A DNA stretch of 64,000 nucleotides from Microthrixaceae bacterium (GCA_016702505.1 JADJDU010000003.1:558001-622000); one strand, 5' to 3'; positions 31,420-41,642 are shown, counted from the first letter of the stretch. A program made the numbers and translations. Notes: generated by a model not told the origin, from the sequence alone.

Positions 31420-33741
31420 ATGGATCATCCGATGCAGCCCAATGGCGGCAGCGTTGGCGACGCCGCGGTCTTCACGACGCCTTGGACCGGACCCGGAGAA
31501 CCCACTGATCCGGTCACCGAGGTCACCCTGAGTCCCGCGGCGTTCCGGTCTCTGTTCGACTATCTCTCTGAGACCGTCATATGCATGGACGGCGATGGCC
31601 TGGCCAGCTTTGTCAGCGGAGGAGTGCGGGGCTTGTTGGGCTATGACCCCGACAGCCTCCTGGGCAAGGACCTGTTCAGCTTCGTCCACCCCGACGACCT
31701 GCCGGTGGTGGCGGCCGGGCTGGCCCGATGGGATGGACGTCGAGGCACGCCGTTGGGACACCGCATCCGGGCTCGGACCGCCGACGGCACGTGGCGCGAG
31801 GTCTGCTACGACGCCCAGATCGGGGTGGACATGGGGACGCTGGGGTCCATTGTCATCACCCTCTACGACCCGGCCGACCGGAGCGAGGAGGTTCGAAGGC
31901 TCCGCTATCGCCTACTCGTCGAGGACCGTCTGTCCCGGCTGGCGTCCATCGTGCTGCACGCGCCCACGTCCCGCTTCGAGGATGCACTGGACGAGGCCGC
32001 TCGAGAGGTCGGGACCTTGGACTGGGTCGGGCGGGTGTCGGTGTGGACGGTGGATCCCCACGAGCGAGATCGCTTGGTCAAGCGGGCCGAGTCGGCCGCT
32101 CCCACTTCGGCTCCAAGCTTCGGGCTGTCCAGATCGTTCCACCTCGACAGCTTCCCGGCGCTGAGACGAGTGTTGGATGGAGTGGAGCTGCACCTCGACG
32201 CCGCCAACGTCTCGGCCGCTCCGCTCTCCGACCAGGAGCGCAAGGCGTTCAACAACTTCGGGCTCCAGTCGATGCTGGTGGTACCGCTGCTGGCCGAGGA
32301 CACGTTCCTCGGCATCCTTCTGCTGGAGTCGATCACGGGAGACGTGGCCCACGACTCGATAACCACCGCCACCGCCCGAGCAGCGGCCACCTTCCTGGCC
32401 GGTGCCCTCCAGCGAAACCAGGCCGAACGCCTGCTGGCCGAGCACGCCCACACCGACAGGGTGACGGGGCTGGGAAACCGGTGGGCGTTCGATGATGCCC
32501 TCCACCAAGCCTTGACCAGTCTCAACGGTGACCGCAGCGCGGGTTTCGGCCTGGCTCTGGTGGACCTGGACCGGTTCAAGCTGGTCAACGAGGCCTTGGG
32601 CCACGCCGCCGGTGATCGCCTGCTCAAGAAGATCGCCGACCGGCTGACCGGCGCCGCTGACGATCACACCGTCCTGGGCCGCTTGGGCGGGGATGAGCTC
32701 TTGGTGTTGATCGACCGATCCCCGACGGTGCACAGCACCCGCGAACGGGTGAACCGGCTTCTCCAGAGCTTGGCCACCCCGTTCGACGTTGACGGTCACG
32801 CCATGGGGGTGACAGCCAGCGTCGGCGTGGTTCACGTGGCCGAGGCCGCGGCCGCGGGACCAGGAGAGCTGCTACGCCGAGCCGATGTGGCCATGTATCG
32901 AGCCAAGGCCCGCGGTGGCAACGCCGTCGAGATGGACAACCCCTATGAGCAGGGCGACGACGGCGCCACCCTCAGACGAGAGGCCGAGTTGCGCGACGCG
33001 TTGAGCCGCCGGGCATTGGAGGTTCACTTCCAGGGTGAATGGGACCTCGAGACTGGGAGGCTGGTCGGGGCCGAGGCGTTGGTGCGCTGGCCCCACCCCA
33101 CCCTCGGGTTGTTGTCGGCCGGGCAGTTCGTGCCGTTGGCCGAGGAGCGCGGCCTCATCACCGAATTGAGCTGGATGGTGCTGCGCGAAGCATGCCGGAC
33201 GGCGGCAGCGTGGACATCGACCGTCGCCTCCGACGGTTTCGTGCTGCGGGTGAACGTGGCCGCAGATCAGCTCCGCAACCGCGATTTCGCCGATCGGGTG
33301 GTCGAGACCCTCCATGACGTCGGGTATCCGCCCGAACTGTTGTGCCTGGAACTGACCGAGAGCACACTGCTGTCTGACCCCAAGGGCTCTGCTGAGCTCT
33401 TCAACCAGCTACGCGGCAACGGGATCGGGTTGGCCATCGACGACTTCGGTACCGGCTACTCGTCGATGCTCCAGCTCAAGCAGTTGCCGCTGACCGCGCT
33501 GAAGATCGACCGCTCGTTCGTCACCGGTCTCCCGGCTACGTCAATCGATCGGGCCGTGGTCCGTACCGCAGTTCAGTTGGCGGAGGCACTCGATGCGTCG
33601 GTCACCGCCGAAGGGGTGGAGCGACCAGATCAGGTCACGGCCTTGGTGGAACTGGGTTGTACCCGGGCCCAAGGGTTCCTGTTGGCCCGTCCCGAACCCG
33701 CAGCCGAGTTCGAACGCCGCGTGCTGTCCAGCTGCGCCTAG
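31420..33741 (+). CDS. PAS-GAF-GGDEF-EAL cyclic-di-GMP regulator
   Basis: 773 residues with four domains: PAS (about 35-150, FSFVHPDDLPVVAAGLARW), GAF (about 165-325), GGDEF (about 345-505) and EAL (about 520-765). The cyclase signature reads GGDEL at about residue 423, a variant that may still allow GTP binding. The EAL domain keeps EALVRWPHP, LELTESTLL, DDFGTGYSSM and LKIDRSFV, so phosphodiesterase activity is plausible. No membrane helix is seen, so the sensor is cytoplasmic. The ATG at 31420 is preferred; the open frame reaches much further upstream over the divergent DUF2786 gene. Confidence 0.93.
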   Translation: MDHPMQPNGGSVGDAAVFTTPWTGPGEPTDPVTEVTLSPAAFRSLFDYLSETVICMDGDGLASFVSGGVRGLLGYDPDSLLGKDLFSFVHPDDLPVVAAGLARWDGRRGTPLGHRIRARTADGTWREVCYDAQIGVDMGTLGSIVITLYDPADRSEEVRRLRYRLLVEDRLSRLASIVLHAPTSRFEDALDEAAREVGTLDWVGRVSVWTVDPHERDRLVKRAESAAPTSAPSFGLSRSFHLDSFPALRRVLDGVELHLDAANVSAAPLSDQERKAFNNFGLQSMLVVPLLAEDTFLGILLLESITGDVAHDSITTATARAAATFLAGALQRNQAERLLAEHAHTDRVTGLGNRWAFDDALHQALTSLNGDRSAGFGLALVDLDRFKLVNEALGHAAGDRLLKKIADRLTGAADDHTVLGRLGGDELLVLIDRSPTVHSTRERVNRLLQSLATPFDVDGHAMGVTASVGVVHVAEAAAAGPGELLRRADVAMYRAKARGGNAVEMDNPYEQGDDGATLRREAELRDALSRRALEVHFQGEWDLETGRLVGAEALVRWPHPTLGLLSAGQFVPLAEERGLITELSWMVLREACRTAAAWTSTVASDGFVLRVNVAADQLRNRDFADRVVETLHDVGYPPELLCLELTESTLLSDPKGSAELFNQLRGNGIGLAIDDFGTGYSSMLQLKQLPLTALKIDRSFVTGLPATSIDRAVVRTAVQLAEALDASVTAEGVERPDQVTALVELGCTRAQGFLLARPEPAAEFERRVLSSCA

Positions 33742-33743
33742 GA

Positions 33744-33841
33744 GGCGAGCCGACCCATAGGCACGGCATGGTTGAACCGTGGCGGAGCCTCGGTCTGATC
33801 AACCTGGTCGCGACGACGACTGGACCTATCCGCTCGGGCCC
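33744..33841 (+). repeat. Dispersed intergenic repeat, copy A2
   Basis: A full-length copy beginning 2 bp after the GGDEF/EAL stop: GCCGACCCATAGGCACGGCA, hairpin core GGCGGAGCCTCGGT with TCAACC outer arm, a CGCGACGACGAC half, and the CGCTCGGGCC end. It occupies the convergent gap before the acylase gene. Confidence 0.88.
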
Positions 33842-33867
33842 TTGTGCATGGCCCTGGGGGGTTTGGA

Positions 33868-36558
33868 TCAGCCTCTGACCGTGAGGGTGGAGCGGGTGCC
33901 CTTGGCTATGTCGGCCTCGCGGAACTCGATGGGACGCCACTTCTTGTCCCGGAATGCCTCGGTGGCTTCGGTGAACACCGGGTCGGCTGGATTCTCGGTG
34001 TCGCTGTAGACGAGGAAGGCCTGGGCCTCGGGGCCATCCTTTCCGTAGGCGAGGGTCATGAAGAACGAGCTTCCGAACGTGATGGGAGTTCCCACCTCGC
34101 CGTCCATCCGGTACAGCGCCGAGTTGGCCACCAACGGCTCCAGCTTTCGGTTGGTCATGGCCGGGTCGAGGATCGTGCCGGGGCGTCCGCTGGTGGACAC
34201 CACGTTGGTGGTGCCATCCACGCCGGTGCCGCCGTGGACCGGGATCCGCTGCCCGTTGCGCATCGTGAACTGGACATCACCGAGCTTGGCGCTCGGCTCG
34301 AAGCCGGCCACCTCCAGCGCTTGAACGGCGCGGGCCAGGTTCACCAGCACCGGGTCCGGAGCTCCTGGCGGGGCAGGGGCTAGGCCCGATGGCGTGTCCA
34401 GCGGGCGGGTGGGATCGAAGGGCTGGGCCCACAGCGTGCCGCTTCCGGTGTCGTACTGGTCCTTGGCCGGGAACTTGAGGATGAACTCACGCCATAGCGG
34501 GGCGCCGGCGCTGTCCAAGTCGTAGACCCCGTTCCAGCCGGCCAGCACGTCGCAGGCCTCGGTGATGTCGATGGTTGCCGCGGGGAGCCCCTCCGCGGTC
34601 TCGGTGCCTTCCATGGCAGGGATTGCGACCGGGCCGGCGGCGGCCTGGCATCGGGTCACCACCGGTTCGAGCAGGGCCCGAGCCGTGAAGCCGACGTTGT
34701 CTATGGCGGCGGCGGCCAGTTCGTCGAGGTCGAAGGTGCCGTCCTCGCCCGAGGCCCCGAAAGATGTGGTGTCGTCGAGCACCGTGGCGTTCTCACGGGT
34801 ACGAACCGACCGCACCGTTTCCTGACGACCGTGCAGCGGTGAGTAGTCACCCGACAGCAAGGCCGAGGCGTGGGGCATCCAGAACGAGTCGTTGGCGTTG
34901 AACACGTAGTCGGAGCGCTCGACTCGAGGCTGACGTGAGGCGGGAACCAGACCGGGGTCTCGGGCACCGGGTTCGTCAACCCACTCGAACATCGGGTCTG
35001 ACCCGTCGAGGAGGATGGCTCGGCTATCGGCCGCCACCTTCACGATGGGATCGGTGGCCAGGGACGCCTCGTAGGCGGCCAATGCCTCCTCGGACAGGTT
35101 GGGGGTGGCCGACGTGTCGGCGTACCAGGCCCGTCCGTCGGCCGAAGTGGCGACGGTGTTGAACAGCGGGACCCCGTTGGCGGTGGTCATCACATCGACG
35201 AAATCGTCGAAGGACTTGGCTTCGAGCATCCCGAAGTACTGGGTGACGAACTCGTCGTTGTCGATGTTGGCGTCGCGGTAGGTGATGGTGGCCGTGTCGG
35301 ACCAACCGAATCCGGGGAAGTTGATGATCGGTCCGTAGTGGCTGGCCCAGGTCGTGTGTTCTTGGGTCTGCACCTTTCCGTCCTCACCCTTCACCTCGAT
35401 GTCGAAGGTGGTGGGGGTCATCTCCCGCCACTCATCGCCGTAGCGGTAGGTGGTGGGCGATCCGGGTTGGAGCTCGAGGCGGTAGGCGGTGAAGCGGCTA
35501 CCGGCGGACACGGTGTGGGTCCAGGCGAACTGGTCGGTGAAGCCGATGCCGATGCCAGGCAGCCCAGCCAACTGAACGCCGTAGACGTCGGGCCCATCGT
35601 TGACGGTGAGATGTGACTCCCAGAAGCGAAGCTCGCCCTCCCACGGGAAGTGGGGGTTGGCCACCAGCATCCCGCCACCGGAGGTGGAGCGGTCCGCACC
35701 GATGGCCCAGCCGTTGGACCCGATCTCGGCCGGTGCCGCTATCGACACCGACTCGGCGAACCGGCTCAGGTCGACCTGGTCGGAGGCGGCGGTGAGGTCG
35801 CGGGTTCCCGGTGCTGTCGTGGACGGCGTCGGAGCGGTGGTTGTGGTCGAAGAGGTCGGGGCGGGAGCGGTGGCAGGTGCGGACGTAGTGGTGGCGTCCC
35901 CGGCGGGCGAGCCGGGCGGCACGGCATCTGCGATGTAGCGGGCGAGCTGGCCGCTGCTGGCCAACAGGATCACCGAGCGGGCATAGGCGTAGGCATCGGA
36001 TGCCTTGATCTCCTGCACCCAAGGTTGGCCCTTGCACCAGCCTTCGATCTTGTCGACTCCGGTTTCGTTCAGGTGCAGGTTCCAGCCCGCAGTGAACGCC
36101 TCGAACAGGGCCTGGTCGTCGGGGTCGACGTCGGCCCACTCCTCGGTGGCCTTCTGGTGGATGCCGATGGTCCGCCACGCGATGTCGGAGTCGAGGTGCA
36201 CGTTCTCTTCGCCCGCCCCGAACCACTTGGAGCGCTCGCCCTTGATCTTCACCACTTGGTCGGCGAGGTCACAGGTGTGATCCTCGCCGTTGGCATAGCC
36301 CTGACCGAAGGCCACGTCCGCGATCGAGTCCCCGCTGATGTGGGGTACTCCGCCGCTGGCCCGCCTGATGGTGGCCTCGTAGCGGTCACCCGAACCGATC
36401 AGCTCGCCGCCGTCGACGGGTCGGGTCGTCGACGCCGGCTTGTCGTCACCGTTGTCGGAGCAGCCAGCGACCCCACCCAGCAGGAGGAGCGCGGCGGCGG
36501 TCACGGCTGCGGCCCCCCGATGCCGTGGCGATCGGGTCCGGGAGAGGTGGCTGGTCAC
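33868..36558 (-). CDS. Penicillin acylase family (Ntn-hydrolase) lipoprotein
   Basis: 896 residues. The signal peptide ends in a lipobox (GVAGC, Cys 33), so the protein is probably membrane-anchored outside the cell. The N-terminal alpha chain has GVPHISGDSIADVAFGQGYANGEDH. The beta chain would begin at Ser 281 in GSNGWAIGADRSTSGGGML, followed by ANPHFPWEGELRFWESH. Self-cleavage before Ser 281 and amide-bond hydrolysis of acylated substrates (beta-lactams, acyl-homoserine lactones or lipopeptides) are expected of the family. A Thr/Ser/Pro-rich insert (about 220-250) lies in the linker region. Divergent from the MMPL gene. Confidence 0.88.
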   Translation of the reverse strand: MTSHLSRTRSPRHRGAAAVTAAALLLLGGVAGCSDNGDDKPASTTRPVDGGELIGSGDRYEATIRRASGGVPHISGDSIADVAFGQGYANGEDHTCDLADQVVKIKGERSKWFGAGEENVHLDSDIAWRTIGIHQKATEEWADVDPDDQALFEAFTAGWNLHLNETGVDKIEGWCKGQPWVQEIKASDAYAYARSVILLASSGQLARYIADAVPPGSPAGDATTTSAPATAPAPTSSTTTTAPTPSTTAPGTRDLTAASDQVDLSRFAESVSIAAPAEIGSNGWAIGADRSTSGGGMLVANPHFPWEGELRFWESHLTVNDGPDVYGVQLAGLPGIGIGFTDQFAWTHTVSAGSRFTAYRLELQPGSPTTYRYGDEWREMTPTTFDIEVKGEDGKVQTQEHTTWASHYGPIINFPGFGWSDTATITYRDANIDNDEFVTQYFGMLEAKSFDDFVDVMTTANGVPLFNTVATSADGRAWYADTSATPNLSEEALAAYEASLATDPIVKVAADSRAILLDGSDPMFEWVDEPGARDPGLVPASRQPRVERSDYVFNANDSFWMPHASALLSGDYSPLHGRQETVRSVRTRENATVLDDTTSFGASGEDGTFDLDELAAAAIDNVGFTARALLEPVVTRCQAAAGPVAIPAMEGTETAEGLPAATIDITEACDVLAGWNGVYDLDSAGAPLWREFILKFPAKDQYDTGSGTLWAQPFDPTRPLDTPSGLAPAPPGAPDPVLVNLARAVQALEVAGFEPSAKLGDVQFTMRNGQRIPVHGGTGVDGTTNVVSTSGRPGTILDPAMTNRKLEPLVANSALYRMDGEVGTPITFGSSFFMTLAYGKDGPEAQAFLVYSDTENPADPVFTEATEAFRDKKWRPIEFREADIAKGTRSTLTVRG

Positions 36559-36683
36559 GAGTTCTGTCCCCTGTTATGTGTCGGATCCCGGACGTCGAAG
36601 GCTCGAAGTTGGGTATCTGCACCAGGGACGGTAGACCGTTGCGGCCACATCTGTCATCGGATGCCACAAACCCGGTAGGAGCC

Positions 36684-39026
36684 ATGCACCAGGAGACCGC
36701 CACCGACCGTTCCAGCCTGTTTCGTCTGGGACGTTGGTGCTATCGCCGTCATCGCCGCGTCCTAGTGGGTTGGGTCGGCATGATCATCATCTTCGGTGCC
36801 GCCACCGCTTCGGTCGGAACCGGATACTCCTCCAGCTTCGGCGACTTCCAGAGTGAAGCCACCCGTGGCTTCGACTTGGTGGAGAAGGGGTTCGGGGGCG
36901 AGTCGGCCGGAGAGCGAGGAACCATTGTGTTCGTCGCCGAAGGCGGGCTCGACGATCCCGCGGCCCGCGCCGCCATCACTGAAATGGTGGAGGCGGCCGA
37001 CGCCATCGAAGGCCTCGAGGTCACCAGTCCCTTCGACAACCCCACCCAGGTGGTGGCCGATGGTCCGCTGGCGGGGAAGTTGGGCTACGCCGACGTCCAG
37101 TTCGCGTCCACGATCACCGACTTCGCAGATATGCAAGCCATCGGCAAGAAGGTCAGGCTCCTGGTCCCGGCCGCCGAGAAGGCCGGGTTGCGCGTCGAGT
37201 TGGGGGGCCAGGTATTCGGGGAGTTCGAACCGCCCGAGTCAGAGGTGCTGGGGCTCGGATTCGCCATCGTCATCTTGATCTTGGCCTTCGGATCGGTTCT
37301 GGCCATGGGTTTGCCGATCGGCATGGCGGTGGCCGGCATCGCCTCGGGGGTGATGGTCGTGGGCCTGGTCTCAAACGTGATGACCATGCCCGACTTCACC
37401 TCGACCATCGCCGTGATGCTGGGCCTGGGGGTGGGCATCGACTACGCCCTGTTCATCGTCACCCGGTTCCGTGAGGACCTTCACCGGGGGATGCCGGGCG
37501 AGGAAGCCGCCGGTCATGCCATCGACACCGCCGGTCGGGCGGTGATCTTCGCCGGGATCACCGTCATCATCTCGGTCCTGGGCATGATCGTCATGGGCCT
37601 GGGATTCATCCGCGGCCTCGGCGTCGGATCGGCCATCGCCGTGGCCTTCACCCTGGCGGCGTCCATCACCCTCCTGCCTGCGCTGCTCGGCTTCGCTGGC
37701 TCCAAGCTGGAGGTCACGCGGCGCCGAGGCCTGGTCGCCGCCGGCCTGGTGGCGGTGGCCCTGGTGGGTCTGGGACTCGGGTTCCCGGCCGCGGCTGGGG
37801 CCCTCGGTCTGGCGGTACTCGTCTTGGTCGTGGGCACGTTCATCCCGGCCCTGCACCAGCCGCTCGAACCCCGACCACCCCGGGACCCGCGGACCACGTT
37901 CTGGTATCGCTTCGCTGGTTTCGTCCAGCGTCGGCCGTGGCCCATCGCCATCGGCGGTCTCGCCCTCCTCGCCTTCTTGGCCATCCCCGTCCTCAGCCTG
38001 CGCCTGGGCTTTTCCGACGAGGGCAACTACCCCGAGCACACCACCACCCGCCAGGCCTACGACCTGTTGGCCGAAGGGTTCGGTCCCGGGTTCAACGGTC
38101 CGCTCCTGCTGGTCAGCGAGGTTCCGGACGGGACCGATCCCAAGGCGCTCGAAGCGGTGTCGAGGGCGGTGGCGGCCACCGACGGCATCGCCTTCGTGTC
38201 TCCGGCCATGACGTCCCAGGACGGCACCGTTGCCCGCTGGTTCGCCATCCCCGAGACTGCCCCTCAGGACGCCGCCACCTATTCGCTGGTGCGCGAACTG
38301 CGTGACACCGTCTTGGAGGACGCGACCAAGGGAACCGGTCTGGATGTGTTGGTGTCGTCGGGCACGGCCATCGGCGTCGACTTCTCGGAATACCTGGCCG
38401 AGCGGTACCCGATCTTCTTCGGCGTGATCCTCGGTTTGTCGTTCATCTTGTTGATGGCGGTGTTCCGATCGATCCTGGTTCCGCTCAAGGCGGTGTTCGT
38501 CAACCTGCTGTCCATCGGGGCGGCCTACGGCGTGGCCGTTGCCGTCTTCTCGTGGGGCTGGGGTGGATCGTTGATCGGTGTGTCTGGAGGTGGACCGATC
38601 GAACCGTTCATCCCGATGATGCTGTTCGCCATCGTCTTCGGGTTGTCCATGGACTACGAGGTCTTCCTGCTGTCTCGGATCAAGGAGGAATACGACCGGA
38701 CCGGAGACAACGCCTCGGCGGTGGGAGACGGGTTGGCTCTGACCGCCCGCGTCATCACCGCCGCCGCCCTGATCATGGTGGTGGTGTTCGGCTCGTTCCT
38801 GCTGGAGACCGACCGGGTGGTGAAGCTGATGGGGCTGGGTCTGGCCACCGCGGTGCTTCTCGACGCCACCGTGGTCCGGATGTTGCTGGTCCCCGCCACC
38901 ATGGAACTGCTCGGCGACCGGAACTGGTGGCTTCCCCGCTGGTTAGACCGGATCCTGCCGGTGATCCATGTGGAAGCACCACCCGATCACGTCGACGTGG
39001 CCAACCGGACCACCGATCTCGGTTGA
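36684..39026 (+). CDS. MMPL/RND family transporter
   Basis: 780 residues. It has two similar halves, each with one helix, a large extracytoplasmic loop and a five-helix bundle. The first helix is VLVGWVGMIIIFGAATASVG. Signature stretches include GLGVGIDYALFIVTRFREDL and the second-half equivalent FGLSMDYEVFLLSRIKEEYDR, the Asp-Tyr pairs of the MMPL proton relay. It exports lipids or hydrophobic compounds using proton-motive force. The start ATG 36684 is fixed by TAGGAG 5 nt upstream. It is divergent from the acylase lipoprotein, so both may act on envelope-exported acyl compounds (inference). Confidence 0.93.
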   Translation: MHQETATDRSSLFRLGRWCYRRHRRVLVGWVGMIIIFGAATASVGTGYSSSFGDFQSEATRGFDLVEKGFGGESAGERGTIVFVAEGGLDDPAARAAITEMVEAADAIEGLEVTSPFDNPTQVVADGPLAGKLGYADVQFASTITDFADMQAIGKKVRLLVPAAEKAGLRVELGGQVFGEFEPPESEVLGLGFAIVILILAFGSVLAMGLPIGMAVAGIASGVMVVGLVSNVMTMPDFTSTIAVMLGLGVGIDYALFIVTRFREDLHRGMPGEEAAGHAIDTAGRAVIFAGITVIISVLGMIVMGLGFIRGLGVGSAIAVAFTLAASITLLPALLGFAGSKLEVTRRRGLVAAGLVAVALVGLGLGFPAAAGALGLAVLVLVVGTFIPALHQPLEPRPPRDPRTTFWYRFAGFVQRRPWPIAIGGLALLAFLAIPVLSLRLGFSDEGNYPEHTTTRQAYDLLAEGFGPGFNGPLLLVSEVPDGTDPKALEAVSRAVAATDGIAFVSPAMTSQDGTVARWFAIPETAPQDAATYSLVRELRDTVLEDATKGTGLDVLVSSGTAIGVDFSEYLAERYPIFFGVILGLSFILLMAVFRSILVPLKAVFVNLLSIGAAYGVAVAVFSWGWGGSLIGVSGGGPIEPFIPMMLFAIVFGLSMDYEVFLLSRIKEEYDRTGDNASAVGDGLALTARVITAAALIMVVVFGSFLLETDRVVKLMGLGLATAVLLDATVVRMLLVPATMELLGDRNWWLPRWLDRILPVIHVEAPPDHVDVANRTTDLG

Positions 39027-39036
39027 CGCCCCAGCG

Positions 39037-41316
39037 TCAGGGCTGGGACGGCTCTACCCAGTCTGCGATCGAGGGGAGCTCGGCTCGGGCCAACCAGTGC
39101 CGCACGGCGTGGGTGGCCCGTACGTCGTCTTCGTTGTAGTTGAGCAACCGTTGGCGGTTGCTGGCTCGAACCGCGGGATCGGGGTGGGTGACGGCGTTGC
39201 GGTGCCAAGACATCGACTGGAGCCCGCCAGCGTCGGGATCTCTCCATGAGAACCCGGCCAAGGGGGCGATCCGCTTCAGACCCAGGCCGTGACCCACCAC
39301 CAAGGACGCCCGAACCAGTTGGTAGAGGTCGACCCAGTCCGGTGAGGAGACGAGGGCCTCGACCGAATCGATGATGGTGGGGTCTGGACCGGCTGGGGCT
39401 TCGGTGAGGATCTGAACCATCTTCTGGTGCTCGGCCGAGGTGTAGCAGTAGGCCGCGAAGGTGAGGCCGGCGGCACTGCATCGTTCACGGAGGTCGGTCA
39501 GCCAATCCCAGAACCGTTGGAACACCGCGAGTTGGACCGAGGGATCTACCGCTGACCACGAGTAGAAGGGTCGGTAGCCCCGGTCGACCCCCACCGCAGA
39601 CAGGGTGTCGGCCGCGCCGGAGACAAGTGTCCCCCACAGGTATACGCCGTCCTCGACGTTCTCCATGTCTACGTCGACTTCCACGTCGGCCAGGCGAACC
39701 GAAGGACGACGGAGCCCGCGGGCCAAGAAGGGGGTGCCGCTGACCGTGGCGCGGGCCTCGTCGATGACGGTGGGTAGATGTCCGCATTGCGAACCGCTGT
39801 AGGACGCGGTCAAGGTGTCGACCCGGGACAGGTCGGCCACGGTGATGATGCCGAGCGAACGAAGCCGGGCCAGGAGTACCTCACCGCCGAAGATCGGTGA
39901 GGGATGGTCTGGTGAGCCGCCGTTCGGCATCGAGCCCGAGGCGGGATCCGAGGTTGGGACGGGAGCTGGGGCGGCTAGCCCGGTCGCCTCGTCGGGATCC
40001 AGTGGAGGGGCGAGGTCTTCGCCGTCGGCTCGCAGGGGACTGGGATCTTCGGCGGGTCCGTAGCCTCCGAGAGGCAAGGCCAGCTGGATCCCTCGGGTCG
40101 AGGGCGAGGCGGACGTGGGGTCTGGGCTGTCTGGGTCGAGCGGTGCGTTGTCGGAGCCATCGCCAGCTCCGGCGGTGGTGGATGAGGTGCCTCGTGCCTC
40201 GTCGTCTGGGGTCGGCTTCAACAGCGGCTGGAGGTTCGCGGACGGTGGAAGCTGGCGCGCAGCCTCGATGAGAGCCGAGACATCGGTGATCTCGCTCCGA
40301 GGACCATCGCCGAAGATCAACCACGCGGTGGGCCAGTGCAGGCGAGCGACCTGACGGCGCGACTCGATCCCCCGGTCTCGGTGAGCCAGCACATGGTCGT
40401 AGGTGGAGCGGGGGATCAGCGACAGGTGGTCCTCGGCTTCGAGCTCGTCTCTGCATACCCGTTCCCAGGGGCAGGTGGCGCATTGCCCGATGCGGATGGG
40501 CACGACCCCGCGGGGTACCTCGGGGTCGCGATCACGGGCCAGTCGGTTGGCGATCACCTCCAGGCGAAAGCCGAAGGCATGGTCGTAGTGGGCCAAGGTG
40601 GTGACGGGCGTGGGCGACCACCGTGTGGACCACCGTGAATCTTCGAGGTCGACCCACCACAGGGTGCCGTCGGCGTCGACCAGGCCACCCTGGGCTCGTT
40701 GGCCGGGGGCGGTGGCCCCGGCCGCCACCAGGAGGCGCCAGCCGTGGGCGAGGGCCAATCCGTTCTCGTTGTGGCGGTTGGTGCGTGGGGCCACACCCGT
40801 CATCGGGGAGGCCTGGTCGGGGAAGGGTTGAGACAACGGCGAGCGGTACATGACCCCAGAGGTCGTCGGTCGGGTGAAGGCGTGGCGACGGATCTCCACG
40901 GGCACCCATCCGACCGGCTCTGACATGGCGGGGCGGACCAGCAGCATCGATCGACCCCGGCGCCGCCCGTCGGGGTCGTCTGGGAGTTGGGCACCAACGA
41001 TGACCTGGGCACTGCCTTGGAGTGCGGCTCGTGTTTGTTCCTCACGCGTGACCCGGTCGGGTGCGTCGATCACCACGGTCTCCAGGCCACCAACTCGGGT
41101 CTGATCGGTCACTGCGGCCCAAGTGGTGAGCACGTGGGCCTGGGTCAACTCGGCACGGGTCAGCTCGGAAGGGTCGGGCTCGGCTCTTAGTGCGGCCAGT
41201 GCCGGGGCGTGGTCGAGGTCGGCCCGGACCGGGCAGCGGGTGGCCACCTGGGCCCCCTGGAGCGGCACATCGAGGACCGTCACCCCAGGGTGGGGGGTGG
41301 GGGTGCCGTAGTGCAT
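39037..41316 (-). CDS. TM0106-type RecB-like nuclease with C-terminal RNase H-like domain
   Basis: 759 residues. The N-terminal half is RecB-nuclease-like, with a single Cys near the start (ATRCPVRADLDH) and a cluster QCATCPWERVC suggesting a 4Fe-4S site. The C-terminal half is a DEDD-type exonuclease fold: VDVDMENVEDGVYLWGT carries the first acidic pair and NYNEDDVRATHAVRHWL the last. Between them is an acidic, Pro-rich linker of about 100 residues with no motif. It probably acts in DNA or RNA processing. The start ATG 41316 follows a TACCTT box by 6 nt; the long upstream frame crosses repeat A3. Confidence 0.85.
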   Translation of the reverse strand: MHYGTPTPHPGVTVLDVPLQGAQVATRCPVRADLDHAPALAALRAEPDPSELTRAELTQAHVLTTWAAVTDQTRVGGLETVVIDAPDRVTREEQTRAALQGSAQVIVGAQLPDDPDGRRRGRSMLLVRPAMSEPVGWVPVEIRRHAFTRPTTSGVMYRSPLSQPFPDQASPMTGVAPRTNRHNENGLALAHGWRLLVAAGATAPGQRAQGGLVDADGTLWWVDLEDSRWSTRWSPTPVTTLAHYDHAFGFRLEVIANRLARDRDPEVPRGVVPIRIGQCATCPWERVCRDELEAEDHLSLIPRSTYDHVLAHRDRGIESRRQVARLHWPTAWLIFGDGPRSEITDVSALIEAARQLPPSANLQPLLKPTPDDEARGTSSTTAGAGDGSDNAPLDPDSPDPTSASPSTRGIQLALPLGGYGPAEDPSPLRADGEDLAPPLDPDEATGLAAPAPVPTSDPASGSMPNGGSPDHPSPIFGGEVLLARLRSLGIITVADLSRVDTLTASYSGSQCGHLPTVIDEARATVSGTPFLARGLRRPSVRLADVEVDVDMENVEDGVYLWGTLVSGAADTLSAVGVDRGYRPFYSWSAVDPSVQLAVFQRFWDWLTDLRERCSAAGLTFAAYCYTSAEHQKMVQILTEAPAGPDPTIIDSVEALVSSPDWVDLYQLVRASLVVGHGLGLKRIAPLAGFSWRDPDAGGLQSMSWHRNAVTHPDPAVRASNRQRLLNYNEDDVRATHAVRHWLARAELPSIADWVEPSQP

Positions 41317-41322
41317 GACCCG

Positions 41323-41328
41323 AAGGTA
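41323..41328 (-). promoter_or_regulatory. -10 box, leaderless promoter of the TM0106-type nuclease gene
   Basis: On the reverse strand TACCTT is 6 nt before ATG 41316. Confidence 0.55.
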
Positions 41329-41379
41329 CCGCCGTGCGGTGACAGGCTGTTGTCCCGTGCCTCCAAAATGGGTCCTATC

Positions 41380-41466
41380 GGATAGGTCCAGTCGTCGTCG
41401 CGACCAGGTGATCAGACCGAGGCTCCGCCTCGGTTTAGCCATGCCGTGCTTATGGGTCGGCTCGCC
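41380..41466 (-). repeat. Dispersed intergenic repeat, copy A3
   Basis: A near full-length copy in reverse orientation: GATAGGTCCAGTCGTCGTCG, then CCGAGGCTCCGCCTCGG, then GCCATGCCGTGC and GGGTCGGCTCGCC. It sits in the 326-bp gap between the nuclease start and the LLM oxidoreductase start. Outside the repeat and the nuclease promoter nothing else is recognised there. Confidence 0.85.
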
Positions 41467-41642
41467 GATCTGCTCGACTCCTACGCTCGAAACGTGGAAC
41501 TGATGATCAGAGTCGATGGGCGAGCCGTGGCGAATTTCAACAACATCCCCTGTGGGTGGCAACGGACCGGCGGCGCCTTGCCCCGATTGGCCGGCCCGTG
41601 CCCGGGAACGCCCAGTGCGTTGTTCGATCTGGCTGGGAACCC

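Noticed and set aside
36525..36683. N-terminal extension of the MMPL frame
   Set aside because: It would overlap the divergent acylase start and lacks a Shine-Dalgarno, while TAGGAG directly precedes ATG 36684.
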